Part shown: positions 11,331-38,400 of the stretch, in pieces
How positions within the stretch are numbered: the first letter of the stretch is position 1
Layout: the number at the start of each line of letters is the position of its first letter
From: Acanthochromis polyacanthus
Lineage: Eukaryota; Chordata; Actinopteri; Pomacentridae
Direction of reading: 5' to 3'
NCBI RefSeq assembly: GCF_021347895.1
Contig: NC_067121.1
Span: 17,061,962 to 17,125,961 of the forward strand
Length of the DNA: 64,000 nucleotides
Notes under the pieces: model-generated
Seen by the model: the letters and a program-made list of their open reading frames with translations, nothing else
Told to the model about the DNA's origin: nothing
Databases searched by the model: none
Program-made: the position numbers and the translations under genes

Positions 11331-14300
11331 TTGTGTAGCCAACACATGGCCCATGTGCAGTTCTGCTGACTGAGCTGCAAAAGTAGTCAGCGTAGTGAAT
11401 TAGCACAGTTGCAGCACTATTTAATATAACATGGCCCCCAGCATACAATATCCTTTGTACTGAACCCCTCATAGTTCATCTCCTGGCTGCCAGTCTTACT
11501 GTGTGGTGCTGGCTTAAACCCCTGGGCAGATGAGGGCGAAATCTGGGCAGCAAACTGACATCTAGTTGCAACTGCTGCTGCTGTTAACCAAAGCATTTAC
11601 CTTCCAGCTGCTCCAGCAAAACTGCGTATTGACCAAGTGTAGAAAACGTTTGTTGTACTGGAAAAATGCTGGCTGTAAAAGTTTATAACTCAATCAAAAC
11701 AGTAAAAATAACAAGTGTAGACTTTACTGGAAAACGGAAGATAAAGATGACTTGTTAAAATAGGCAACACTGTAATTTTCAGCTATTTGGAGAAGAACAC
11801 TAGAATCAGCCTGCTTTGACGGGTGTCTCTTTTGTAGCAAGATAATTGCTTGTTCTCTCTGTTGATATTTTCTCAAAAGTCCAAAATACAGACAATACAT
11901 CTGTCTGTTTACAGCATTAGCATTTTTCAGTAGATTGGTTGTGCTGCTTTTGTAAATATCATCTTTGTAGCAATTTCGAAAGTGTATTTGAACTGCAAAA
12001 GATATCAAATGTCAAAAGCATTGTGAACAGGATTGAGCCACACAGCAAGCAGCAGCCTCTGTTAATTCTGGAGAGAAACACATCAGGAATGCAGCTCATG
12101 CTGACAAAAAATCTTTGTTCAAGTGTGCCAAGAAACTTCTGTCTCTTCCTGTCAAAGACACTCAAGCATTCCCTGTTCTAACTGTTTCATTGGGAAACAC
12201 TCCAACAGTACTGCGCTTCATTGCCCAACCAATCGGCTCATCCCAACCTGCTGCTGACTGGTGACCTGAAAAAGGCCAGGAGGTGCATATTCTCTTGAGA
12301 TCTACAGTAAATGCTAACCATTTTTACATCAGCATTGCTTGGAGTACCCAGGGAAAAAACACTCCCACCCCGCTCATTTCTCAAACTAATAGCGTATGCC
12401 CCAACCCACCTATTCTGGCAGAGCTTTGTCTCTTACATTTTCCCTTGAAAAGGGAAAAAAAAGAATTAGCGTCCTACAAGGGTGAAGGTGAGTCTTGCTG
12501 TCATGGACATGCTCTTGTTGCAGCCTGTGAGTAACCTTTCAGGGAAGGCTTGAATGGCAATCCATGGCTCATTCTCAAGTTAGGTGCTCCTCAAGGAAAA
12601 ATGTTCACAGCACATTTTGTACAAAAGATAAATATTACTAACCATCTAGAGGTTGTCAAATTGTGAGGTGCGGCACCTCAGATTGTGGAAGCATTGTAGG
12701 GGTGGCATGAAGTGATACAAAAAAGGCACTATGAGGAGGAAGGTGTATGCCCATAGAGAGTTGTCATTGTTCCCACTAAGTGACAACAGTCAGCAGTTGG
12801 ACCTACAGCACAGAATGTGACACACAGCCTTTAGAGGCAATCAAGGAACTAAAAAGCCTTTACAATTTCATATCTGTAATTTGTGTCAAAGTTCACACCC
12901 CATTTTCAGAGTCTTAACTCATCAAATCCTATATGCAGGAATGATAGACATGTTTTAAAGTTATGTATGACTTACTGTAAAGGGCTTTTTCCTGTATTCA
13001 GTGTCCAGACTGTAGAAATAGCTATACATCCAATTGAAAGAGGATATGTGGACATTGAGGAAAAAGACACTACTTAGATTTGAAGACACTACTTCAGAAT
13101 CCTGAAGTTGCCTGAGAATCATCGCACTTGCAAGTTTTCTTCAGTGTCAGTATTAGTTGTTTTTGAGTACATAATTCTGCCCACGTTTGATGGTTCCATT
13201 TGCATTCATGTGAACAGATATAGGCTTAAAAAAAGGATTAAGTTGCAGCTCACAGCTAAATGAGCCTGTGACAAAATTCTGCTTCTTCTTTACATCAACC
13301 AAAGCATCATTTCCATCAGCACTTCCAAAGGGGAGGTGCTGAGGAGGAGCAGTTGTTGCAGTTTGTTTAAGTAGAGCCCACAGGCAGACTCTGAAACCCC
13401 GATTCTAAACTCTCTCAAGAATTTTGTTGGGAAAAGAGATGTATTTGTGAAAAGGATATATCTTTTATTACTAACAGTTTATAGGACATTATTATTGAGG
13501 AATGTTTGTAAGACTCGTAATCCTTAGCTGAGAGAATGTCTTGAAATATAAACTTAGGATATCAATGTTTTGTTCACACTGTACATGCATTCCTGAATGT
13601 TTTCTTGAATGGCTGTATACTGAAAACCATTCTTAGCAGCTGTGGAAAAACTAGTAAGGAAAAACAAAACACACATCCAGTGTTGCTTCAACACAGCAAA
13701 TGTCTGAAACTTTGTGACATGTTCAGACTAAAACCACTGGTCTCTTATTCATCTGAGCTGAAGAAAAACAGATGTGTCTGTTAGTCCTGAACTCCACACA
13801 CTCTATTTGTATGCACAATGAGCGCTCCACGCATTATTTAGTACCTCACCTCAGTTATTTGAAAACAATGTGTCATAAGAGAGTATGTGACAAATGGCTC
13901 TGGCCAGAAAGGAACATTATAACAGCACTGCAGCACAAAAAGCTTTGTGTCATTTATTTCAGTAAGATGACAGATTTTAAATTTCTCTCTGATAATGAGA
14001 TCTGGGTAATCAGGAATGTTTCCCTGTTTAAAGGGTCAGCTCTCTCACATTCTCAAAAAAAAAAACACTTTTTGGCATCTAGGCATGCAGTAGGGAGAAT
14101 GGGATTTTGTTTGTGGTGGTCAACAAATTGAAAAACTGTACTCATAATAATTCAACTACAACCTCTCTCTTTCTAGACACAGTACACTTACTCTGGATTG
14201 CAGCAAGGTTTTTGAGGGGCTAGAAAATTATAATTACATTTCCTTGAGTGAAAATGAATGTGGTCTGAGATTCAGCATTTTAAGCTTAAATCATGAAATG

Positions 14301-14499
14301 GTGAGTCAAAATTTATGAACCTTAGTCCAATAGTACTCCACCTCCTTGGCAGAGTAATTAACCTTAACCTACCTAAATCACTCAGCCCTAGTACAAATGC
14401 AATTACTAAACAATTTCCTTAACCGATACTCAACCATGTTAACTAAAAATAATTAGTCATTAAAATGAATGAAATACAGTGAACCTTTTTCCATATTCT
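11331..14499. other. intergenic, nothing recognised
   Basis: AT-rich DNA with short ORFs that lack domains, codon bias or splice context. No known repeat was recognised. Confidence 0.45.
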
Positions 14500-14897
14500 A
14501 GCAAGAAAAGCACTCAGACAGCGCAGTCCTCTGCCAAGGCTGCTCAGTCATTGTATAATTTCTGACAGATGAAATCTTTAAAAAATTTGTGTTCCGCAGC
14601 AGTCGAATCCCAATCGTGATCATCAGCAGGCAGCTTACGTAGTGTTCACTTGCAGTCATAGTTACAGTGAAGCCATGCAGCTATCTGGCAATGATACAGA
14701 AATGTTTAACAAATCTGTGGATCCACACTATAATCCGCATCACTGCCAAAATCTAATCAGTTGGTCCTTGTCTCATTTCTGACCTTCCATAAAAATTTAT
14801 TCAAAATCCGTTTTTGAGTAATGTTGCTAACAGACAGACAGACAAACCAACACTGATTGTCACATAACCTCCACCGCGTTCCTTGGTGGAGTAATAA
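14500..14897 (+). repeat. SINE-like repeat (family S), copy 2
   Basis: Collinear with 7711-8108: GCACTCAGACAGCGCAG near the start, ATGATACAGAAATGTTTAAC in the middle, and GTTGCTAACAGACAGACAG then CCTTGGTGGAGTAATAA at the 3' end. The tail is better preserved than in copy 1. Confidence 0.6.
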
Positions 14898-17194
14898 TAC
14901 TAATTGGCATTTAAAAATTACATGTCAAATGAGCTGCAGTTTTCCACAGTAAATAATGTGTAAAGTTATCAATCTCTGAAAATCAGAATAATCCTCATAG
15001 CTGATCTATTGACATGTTGGAGTGACTTGTTCCCTGTAGTTGATGTTAGTCTAGTTGTTGGAAACAGCTGCTCAGCTGGAACATATGTCCACAAAACTTC
15101 ATCAGTTCAGGACATCTGTCAGTATTCACTGCTCCCTCTAAAGTGGATTTACGGTATGCTCATTGCAGAGACAATTCATCACTTTAGTCTGAATGTTTTT
15201 GGAAGCATGAAATTACAGTCCTGCTGTTCCTAAATGTTAGCAGCACTAATAGTGTGAGCAAGGTTAGCAGCTGGAGCTGCTCCTTCCTGACAGACACTCC
15301 TCACCCTGTATCCTAGCTTAGCATCAGCATGGGCCTTATGTAGCCTTTTACACAGCTTGTTTCTGCACAATTCATTGACATGACTGCCACAGCTAGCAAT
15401 TAGACAGCAAGGAGATGTGTTTGTACTATCCAGGCCTTCAAGAGCAGTCAGAACACCTGAAACTCTATTTCATTACACAGAGACTTCCAGCAGCAAAGTA
15501 TATATGCTATGGCCCACCCACTAGGGTCAGCTAGGTGTAAGAAAAACAACCAGATGTCATTGGTTGGGTAAAGCAATTTATTGCCGAGTGACAGAATTAA
15601 CACAAAAGTAATCAAACAAAAGAAAACAGGGCTGGTGGATGTTTCTAAGTCAAAGAACAAAATAAAACCAAACAAAGGCAAACAGAGTTCTTAAACTAAC
15701 TAAACAAAAACAAAACGACTAAACTCCTTAGCCCAACCTGAGCACAGTAGCAACACCCACCACAAACAACAGACAAATACAATACAAATGAGTGTCAAGT
15801 GAGCATAATTAACTAAAAGAAATTGTTTCCTCTAAACACACAATTGTAACAAGACATAACATGTGAATCACCACCCCTCGGTAGCTACAGGACACACATA
15901 GGACACAAGTGGCTTCTCAACGAAATAGCAGCTGCTAACAGAAACTCCAATTTAGTAGTCACACCTCAGTGGCTATGAAATCCAGACCCCTAGACTGAGA
16001 GTTTGGCTGCAGATTCATACACAGGTGTGGTGATGGCTGGGGTCTTGTGGGAGGAGGAGTTGCGGTGGTGGACTAATCCAATGGGTCAGGAGGTGTGGAG
16101 AACCAGAGCTGAGAGCAGGTCTGGAGCTCCAGGCCAATCACTCCTGATGACTGCCAGGTGGGACCTCGAGTCCAGTCTTCAGCCAGCTGCAATAAATACA
16201 GTCTCCAAAGTCACCATGACACACAGGCTGTGTAAGTCCAGTTCCAACCCGGCAGAGGACATAACAATATACAACAACACTTCACCACTGTCTGAAGTCA
16301 CCATCAATGTCCATCTCAATAATAAATATATTAAGCAACTCTGTGATGAAAACTGTCACTTCAGTAATATCTTCTGTAATCTATACACACTATCTCAAGT
16401 GAGCCATTTAGTTTGGATGTGTTCAATGCACAGTAACTGGAAGACATCTAATACACAACACTTTTAACTCACAGTACTGACAACATGACACTGAATTAAA
16501 CTATCTCGACCAACTAAACCACAAAAGCACAATAAAGCACAAACACTAGTAACACTGTTACACTAATATGAACCACAACAACAGCATTTATAACCCCAAC
16601 ACCCCGAACTCCCATGGTGCATTATAGCAACAGTTCAGTCTTAGCTACCAGCTGTGATCACTACAATATTTTAATTGTTTCAGTTATTGACGGCAATTGA
16701 TTACTCTGAACCCTAGAGTAGCTTCAATTCCATATTTAATATTCATTCGTACTTCATCTGACCATTCATCTCTTGGTTTAACCCTTAAATGCATCAGTGA
16801 TTGGACTCTACACTCTTCCATAAGTGGATCAAAAATGGCCTGTATAAGAATGAATGTGTTTTTATGCATTTTTTTTTCATTTTGGTTAAGAATAATCATT
16901 TGCATTATTGTTTGCATTATATCTTGGTCCACACAAGAATGATTTCATGTTTAAAATATGTTTATTTTTCATTTTATAACAGATTTTGAACATTTTGATA
17001 ATTTACAAAGGCGAATATTACACTCACTGGGTCATTTTTGACCTACCTATGCATTTCCTGGTTTAACATTTATGGGTTATTCCAGAATTGGAGGACATTT
17101 TGCATCCCACACATCAAATTTCAAAAAAGCCATCCACAAAATACTAAAACATGCAGCTGATGTGTAAATTTACTTGTACTAAATGTACTAAAAA
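14898..17194. other. intergenic, nothing recognised
   Basis: No coding exon is supported. 15540-16600 is low in G and rich in AAC/ACA trinucleotides and may be an old element, but no ends or family features were found. Confidence 0.4.
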
Positions 17195-17504
17195 GCAGGT
17201 GCTGGAGTCTATCCCAGCTGACTTGGGGCGAAGGCAGGGGACACCCTGGACAGGTCGCCAGTCCATCGTGGGGTTATATATACAGATGAACAATCACATT
17301 CACACCTAGGGGGGAATTAAGAATAGATTACCCTCAACATATTTTTGAACTGTGAGAGGAAGCCGGAGTACCTGGAGAGAACCCATGCATGCACAGAAAG
17401 AGCATGCAACTGCAGAAAGATCCAAAGGCCCAGGCTGGGACACGAACCAGGGATCTTCGAGCTGAAAGGCGAAAGTGCTACCCACCAATCCGCTGTACAG
17501 CCCT
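17195..17504 (-). repeat. family-R SINE, copy 3
   Basis: Contains GGACACCCTGGACAGGTCGC, ACTGTGAGAGGAAGCCGGAG and, at the head end, CGAAAGTGCTACCCACC; the minus strand is the sense orientation. The ATGGATGG tail is missing. Confidence 0.65.
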
Positions 17505-17879
17505 TTTGCTAAATATGTAGCAGAAAATTGTAAAAAGGAATTTATACTTTTTAAAAACACTGACCTAAATCTCCTCTAATTGTGGAATGACTCTTGTATA
17601 TCATGGTTGCTTTACATTAGACACGCATAGGTAGCATGTCATGTAAAGCTTTCATTGGACACTCATGACTTTAGCTGTCGCTGTGTGAGCAGCACCTGAA
17701 AATATGTTAAGTCAATATTACGATTTATTATTGTTTTATTTTGTAGCTACTTGTTTTTTTCGCAGTATTTTTTTTTATCTTCAAACTCTTAATTAACATA
17801 AATAGACTTTAATACACACCAACAGAGGGGGAAAAAGAAGTTTTGAGTTTGAGTGAAAGCTAAGAACACCCACCTACCT

Positions 17880-18430
17880 CCCAGTTCTTAACGGTTCTAC
17901 TTCGTGACGGCAGGGACCGGGTGCTCTTACTCGTGCTGCTCTCACCGTGTCCTCTCGCGCTCTTTGGCTCTGCGCGCGCTCACAGCAACAGCAGCGAGGG
18001 CGGGAGCCCGCGCCTCCTCCTCGTTATTTCCCCGTGAATACTGCCAGCTGCAACTTTTGTCGCGGCGCTGCTGCCGAGTTCCTCCTCACACCAGCTCCAT
18101 TCATCCAGAGTCAAGAGAGGCAGCTGGATGATGTCACATCCGCGAACAAGGGTCCGTGTTGTCTGAAAACGCAGCTCGGATTTTCGCCGCATGCATGCAC
18201 ACAAACTTTTTCCTCCTTGCCAGTGCCGGTTTCTCCCCGCTGACCATATGGCGTGCTTAACGGGGACGAGTGACTGGATGTGCCCCCCTCCTCCTCTTCC
18301 TCCTCCTTCTCAGGAAGACACGGTTTTTACCAGCGCGTAGTGGACGAGGTGCCGCGATCCCACGGACCCAAACTTGCTTGATTTTTCTTTCTTTATTTGA
18401 TTTTATTTTTTTGGTCGTGGAGGAGGCAGG
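17880..18430 (+). promoter_or_regulatory. olfm3: CpG-rich promoter/5'UTR region of olfm3
   Basis: GC and CpG content rises sharply here against an AT-rich background (for example TCTCGCGCTC, TGCGCGCGCTC, TTGTCGCGGCGCTGC), and the region ends at the olfm3 start codon. This is the expected CpG-island promoter and 5'UTR. No TATA box or exact start site can be assigned. Short upstream ATGs, for example at 18270, could act as uORFs. Confidence 0.6.
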
Positions 18431-30056
<11,626 letters not shown>

Positions 30057-31150
30057 AAGAAGGAACATACTGTTCACAGGAAAGATAGAGGAAAAAGAAA
30101 ACATAAAACATTGAAGGTTGTGCCTGAATGTTCTAACTCATTTTATTTATTTTTTAATGTATTTCATTTCCCTGATTAAATTTGCACATTTGATTTTATT
30201 TATATATTTATTTATTTACATCAGGCTGTTTTTGTGTTTCCATGTAAAGACTGAAATGATTCATATACTGTCACAGTGGAAATGTGACACTTTGCCTAAA
30301 AAATAAATGTCAGCATAACATGTAAACCAGTTGAGTACATTATAAAACGTAATGCACTAAATGCACTAAAACATAACACATTTTGGATTAATAATGGCAC
30401 TTTTACCTTGTGACTTTTAGATACCTAACAATAAACTTCAAGTCATTTCTGAAGCTCCTTTTTCACTCTAATCTAAAAGATTCACATTTATAATAGTTTT
30501 CTCATCCAGCGTTGCATTCTTTCAGGCCCCCTCATCTATTCATATTTTGACTGTGTTCATTAATTGTTCGCTTTGTTTCTCTCCTTGCCATTTATTCATC
30601 ATACTCTGCTAATTTATTCCTTCTTTTCACTGTCTCCATTTAGCCTTCAAATTTGTCAAATCGCTTTTCCTTTGAAAAGTTTTGCGCTTGACCTTGTACA
30701 AGACAATGAGAAATGTGGTGAACCATAATGCACCTGTATAGTTAATGTACTTGGCTTTTTTTGTGTCACTGAAGATTCTCAGTCATCCAGGTCATTGGAT
30801 ATCTTGAAGTACTAAGTCAAAGTAGTTAGCAAACACCAAATTCTTGTTGCCTTTAACATAGTACTCTAAGATTTTAGCTTTTTTGTAACTTCAGCAACAG
30901 TTTGTATGCCTTATTCAGTGCAGTATGTTCTGTAAGCCCAAGGATAATAGCTCTTGTGCATGAATGTTGGCTATCCTAACAGCATTTTTACTGTAACTGT
31001 ATATCTGTGTATTTTGTATTTGCACAACATCCCATTCTCCTTCTCTCTAGCTATAGTTATGCAACAGTAAAGATCCATGAATACAGACAGACAGTGAAAA
31101 GAATTCATCTGTGTAAATAAGAAGTCCTACATAACTAAAATAAAGTATTG
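30057..31150 (+). other. olfm3: probable olfm3 3'UTR
   Basis: AT-rich sequence with AATAAA at 30302-30307, 30430-30435 and 31139-31144, so alternative polyadenylation is possible. 30770-30806 contains a short match (TTCTCAGTCATCCAGGTCAT) to the outside of the hairpin repeat at 49 kb. Confidence 0.5.
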
Positions 31151-31151
31151 T

Positions 31152-31734
31152 TTTCATTAAGTCACTGTTCTGCGTGTTTGTGTTTTCAGTTTGACACGCT
31201 TGTTCAAAATGCTGACCTGCCTTAAAGTGCAGTAACGTTGCACTATCATTTATTTTGACATTAACGAAAACCAACAGATATGAGTGCAACAATCCCTTTC
31301 TGCTAAAAAAGGATTTGATTCATTGTCATTTTGAAAGCTTTTGTCACATTGCCAGATATTTGCTAATTTCCTGGTTGCTCTTCACATGGAATTGACAACA
31401 TCTTTGAGCTGTAAATATCTCTGTACTTTGACAACAGCAGCTTGCAAAGGCGTCGTGCTTTGATTTGTATCTTGGCTTTATTGGTTCTGTCAGTTCCCAT
31501 AAACATCTTCTTTGGTTGGTGACATCCATGTATACTGTATTTACTAGGCCTGTGTTGTATTCCCATTGTCTCTAGAAAGAATATATTATTTTTAATGTTG
31601 CAGTGGATATCTTTGGCAGTTGGAAACAAGAAATAAATATAGATATACTGTTACATTGTGAATTTGTAGCCCTAATTTTATTTGCAAAAAGTGCTAAAAG
31701 ATACTTTCTGAACATAAACAGTTAATGTACACTG
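31152..31734. other. intergenic, nothing recognised
   Basis: AT-rich; no exon or repeat family is supported. Confidence 0.45.
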
Positions 31735-32020
31735 ATTAGCGACAATAATTAAACCACCTGCCTGTTATTGTGTAGATTTTGTGCTACCAAAACAGCTCTG
31801 ACCCATGGGAATAGGAACAGAGGACTTCAGGAGTCCACTAAGATATTGGCAGTGGATCCTTTGGATCCTTTGGATTGTGGGATGGGGTGTCAGTGGATGT
31901 GGCAGATGCTCATTTGGACTGGGATCTGGGATGTTTTGGAGGCCAAGTCAACATTTTTAGGGTCTTCATCGTGTTCCTCAAGCCATTCCTGAATAAATCT
32001 TCCCACTGGCATCGGGGTGT
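31735..32020. repeat. dispersed repeat fragment (Tc1-like, uncertain)
   Basis: ACCACCTGCCTGTTATTGTG, CCAAAACAGCTCTGACCC, TTTTGGAGGCCAAGTCAAC and CTCAAGCCATTCCTGAA form an ordered set of motifs that I recognise from an abundant fish repeat. Its exact class is uncertain and the copy is degraded. Confidence 0.4.
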
Positions 32021-32193
32021 TAATTACTTAAAATATGAGATCATCTTGTCTAACATGCTTTGCTGAATGTGAATTCTCTTGAGGTGTTTTCTTATCTATC
32101 TTGAGGTTCAAGACAACCTGTGCTTCCGACATGACTATACAAAGAAAACTGGGGCCACAAGTATACAATAACAATTTATTGATTATATGCAAT

Positions 32194-32511
32194 GGGCTGC
32201 ACAGTGGCTGGAAGGTTAGCACTTTCGCCTTGCAGCTAAAACGTCCCTGGTTGGCGTCCCCGCCTGGGATCTTTCTGCATGGAGTTTGCATGTTCTCCCT
32301 GTGCATACATAGGTTTTCTCTGGTTACTCCAGCTTCCTCTCGCAGTTCAAAAATATGCTGAGGTTAATTGGTAATTCTAAATAGTGCATAGGTGTGAATG
32401 TGAGTGGGATTGTTTGTCTCTATGTGTATCCCTGTGATAGACCGATGACCTGTCCAAGTCAGGTGGGATAGACTCCAACCTACTCGCAACATTCTTCAGG
32501 ATGAATGGATG
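32194..32511 (+). repeat. family-R SINE, copy 7
   Basis: Sense on +: head GGCTGCACAGTGGCTGGAAG then GTTAGCACTTTCGCC, body CATGGAGTTTGCATGTTCTC, tail GGATGAATGGATG. It shows the tRNA-like 5' head best of all the copies. Confidence 0.7.
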
Positions 32512-33490
32512 TTATTCATGTGGAACTGTATCATTTTACATGTAATTTGTGCATATTGCAATATGGTACATAAATTTCACTGCTTGGGAGATCAGTTAAT
32601 ATAATAAGGAATCCTTCTTGCATTCTTCTTTGTCCTCACAAACTTATGTCTGAAAAGGATGCAAAATGAATGCAAATCTGTTAAAGACACGATAAACCCT
32701 CTTATCATTCTGTCGTCTCACAAAGCCATAAAACACATGCACTCAGGCAAGTTACATCTTCAACTGGCAGCCTGTGATTAACAGACCAGCCTCTCACTAA
32801 GATGGATGAAAACTGAAACATGAAGAAAATATTTATCAAGATTCTAGGAATTCAATTTGAAGTCAAGCCAAACAAGTTGATGTACTGTTGAGACAAGTGA
32901 AACAAGCTAACACATAATCAGAATTCACTTGTTCTAAATTATACATAATTAATGCAAGATGAAGAGATTAGATTAAAGCCAGTTAAGAATGCTGTGGTAA
33001 AAAATAATAATCACAAACAGCTTTTGGTCGATACAGTGAAATCCCAGAATAGAAGTCAATTATGAAGACAACACAATTGTCTACAAATAACACAAGGTTA
33101 ATGAAGGATTCAGGTCTTTTTGCACTGTAAAACATTTGTTTCAAAGGAAAGTAATGCAGTTTTGAATCCTAAAATAAATGTTTGTTTCCAGGGTCAGAAT
33201 AGTGGCTACTTTGTCTTGTGACAAGTGGTGTTACTAACTTCACGCTGATTAATGTAAATAAGTGGGATGACATTAAAAACAACTTCAATCTTTTCATGAC
33301 ACTAGTGCATTAATCACACATTTTTTGCAAAGTTTTTTGCAGCACTGCTCTGTTCACTCATGAATGGAGACTTATGAGGGAGCTTTTCTGTGGTGAGGAG
33401 GTGTGACTGCTTGGTGTATGTAATGATCTTGAGGACTTTGTTTAGCCTCCGTCCTTGCACTGCACACTCATCCTGCAATACACACAAGTG
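32512..33490. other. intergenic, nothing recognised
   Basis: AT-rich, no coding or repeat signal recognised. Confidence 0.45.
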
Positions 33491-33764
33491 CACTAAAGTT
33501 CAAAAGTTTGGCGTCACCCGGACAATTTCATGTTTTCCATGAAATCTCACACTTTTATTAAATGTGCTAACATAATTGCACAAGAGTTTTCTAATCATCA
33601 ATTAGCCTTTCAGCACAATTAGCAAACACGGGAGTGATGGTTACTGGAAATGGGTCTCTGCACCCTTATGCAGATATTCCATTAAAAATCAGCCGGTTTC
33701 AGCTTGAATAGTCATTTACCACATTAACTGGCCAGACTGTATTTCTGATCTTCATTTTTTTTTA

Positions 33765-35395
<1,631 letters not shown>

Positions 35396-35462
35396 TAAAT
35401 ATTGCTTTTCGTTCAAGAATAAGGACAGTTCTAAGTGATGTCAAACTTTTGAACAATAGTGT

Positions 35463-38400
35463 ATGTGTACACACACTATTGCAGTATGGCCTGCAATATC
35501 CAATGTGGGTGCACTGACCACTCACAGCTCAATCTCTAAAACTCCTCTGGGTCCAATCAATGCAGGTCAGCCAGACACGAGGTCAGAGAAGCAGCCACTC
35601 CAACTCCATGCCTTTGAAAACATAGTGTGGATCTCCTGAGATATTGATCCCTAGAGTGCACCAATGTCAACTCGCTCCTCATGTACTAACTTGTACTATT
35701 CTTTCAGCATTGTGAAGCATCATACTCCTGAAATATTACAATTTAAGCCTTGAGTGGCGTGACCGCAGATGTCAGGGTTTTTTTTTTAAACTCAACGATT
35801 TCAGTACTGTACATCTAACAGGTTACAGCACCTATAAAAGTCTCCTTCTGGCAAGATTCTGTTCTGTACTCCCCTGTGCTATTTTTTATGGCAGTCTTCA
35901 TGCATTTGTCACCATTATATGTTACTTGTTTGATACACCTTGTAGTGCACTGAGGAGCGGAACATTCAAGAGCAACACACAGAGATCCTAAGATCCTTTT
36001 GCAAACCTGTAAATTGGGTAAGACATCATTTTAGAAGATAGCTAACCCAAAATTCATCTCCAAATACAGCATCTCCTGATCGGCTGTTTACTACTAAAGG
36101 GCCACTAATGGCTCTCTTGGAGCAACAGCATGCCTCCTACCTCCACCAGAATCTGATTAGGGTCAAAAAGTATCAACTGTGAGCAAAACCACATCTCTGC
36201 AGAAGAGGATTGACATTCTGACCTTCTCATCTTCCCACCTAACACACTGCACCTGGTATGCTGGAATGGATTGAATAATTGGCCTCAGTTTCTGATACCA
36301 GGTGATAGGACCATTATGGAAGACAAACACATGAAGTGTTTGTGGAAGAAGCACACATATGATACACAAACGCCCTCCTTCTCTCTGTCACAGACCACAG
36401 TCATAAAGGCAGAGAGAGCTTCAACTCTAAGCATATATACTTCCTATGTCTTATTTTTCCTTTTCTTTTTAACACCTTTTATTATTATCTCAGGAACCAT
36501 ATGAGATAAAGATATTGTGTATGGTGTCACTTTACTCACATTTTTGGTGTCATTTCAGATCTGTGATCATCATAAATGGATTTGTGCTTTTAAGAAATGT
36601 ACTAAGAGTAAGCTCTAAGGTATGTGGCCTCTGATCTCTCCTGGACAGTGAAGCTCAACATCACCCCTAGGGAGGAACACATCCATGATTGGTCAGATGC
36701 TGTTTTGAATTTGACTTCAAAACTTTCTATATAGAGGAAAGTCACTGGAAGAAAAATGAGGCTTTATGAAGAATGCAAAGGGCCGCTTTTTAAAAAATTC
36801 AACTTCGCAGCTTGTAAAAATGGGCTTGTAGAACATGGACTCTCAGAAAAATGGGCTCTTAGAAGAATGAAATTGGGCTTAAGAATTACTTAAGAACTAC
36901 AACAGTGTGAATGTTTTCTTGATAACTACAAGCTTTGACTCTTAGTGTTTTTTATTTCGGCACACTTTTGCAATACAAACTTGCCAAAGTGCTTCTTGTC
37001 TCTGTGTTCCTGAACCAACTCATCCAGCAGATCATCACAGTTCCACATCCTGCAGCAGTCTCCCTCTCACTCCATCAGAGGCCACACAAAGATAATTTTC
37101 CTTCTCTTAAATGGATGAATTTACAAATTACAACTGGTTTTCCAATTTTCCAAGTAATTCTAAATTCATCACCTTTTCTACCAACTGCTTCCAGTGACGA
37201 TCACAGTTAATGAGTTCATCTGCATTTATTCATTCATTCATTCACTGTCTGTTGTTGTGTATTGTTTGTTCGTAGTACTAGTTAATAAATGTTTATTTCT
37301 AATTATCATCAGTTCTACCGTGTATTTCTTTGTTTTGGGAACTGGAGGTCAATGAAATCAGAGTTTAAGACTTTCATAATGAGACTGATCAATTTCTTTT
37401 TCATCAAAGTCTCTTCGAAACTTAGTCTAAATTGATAATTTTCTCAGACAAACTGAGAATGGGGCCCCTAAATTATTGAGTGCAATTTTTTCCCCAAAAA
37501 TATGACACTACAATACACAGTAGTTACCAGACTAATTTGCTCCAGCTCTGTGTGTGCTAACCTAAAACTACTCCAGTGGAAGTGTAATGGTTCAGCAGGG
37601 CTTTACCAAACAACATGACAAAATGGTTCAGCAGGGCTCTACAGAACAACATGACAAAAAGTCTGTAAGCATTATCCACATTTCAGTCACAACACAGGAA
37701 ACAGACATTACCTGTTTTCCAGAAACGCGAAGAAGCTTAGCTGAGACGATCATCCTGCCACTTTGTTTTTCTAAACAATAATCAGACCAACTGTTTATCT
37801 TTCTGGTGAGGCTGAAGAGGAGTTTCTTTCAGTTTACATTTTAATAATTCGTGACTAAGATCTTTTTTTTTTTTTTTTTTTTAAAAAGCTTTCGCTTCAT
37901 TGCTTATTTGGTTTAGTACCTGCATACAAAAAAAAGAAAAAAGAAAAACAAAATCACTGCCAGCAGCTAGATTGTTAGATTAGCTTAAATTTTTGAAGTA
38001 TCTTTCTGGAGTCTTATTCTTGCAAAACAGATGCATCAGAAAGGTACTGCTTCAGGCCAAGAAATACTCTGCGCACTACCGCCCTGGTAAGCAACAGCTT
38101 GATGTTTTTACATTTCAGTTTTGTACGGATTAGACAAATTAAACTTTGGTGGAGCTGGTAGGCAGATTTTGTAACCTTCAGACAGAGCCAGGCAAGCTGT
38201 TTTCCCCTGATTCCAGTCTTTGTACTAAGCTAACCAACTTTATATTTGCTGGAGAGTTGTTAGAATGGTCTTGATCTTCTCATTATATTTCTCAGTATCT
38301 TATTCCTTTTGTTTGTACTCATCTCACTTCAAATTTAAATTAATTAAAATAACTTTTTTACATAGCATGTTAGTTCAAAGCAAGCAAAAGACAAACAAAA

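Noticed and set aside
16003..16467. 154-codon open frame
   Set aside because: Biased composition, no domain, no splice sites or promoter, and no conserved motif.
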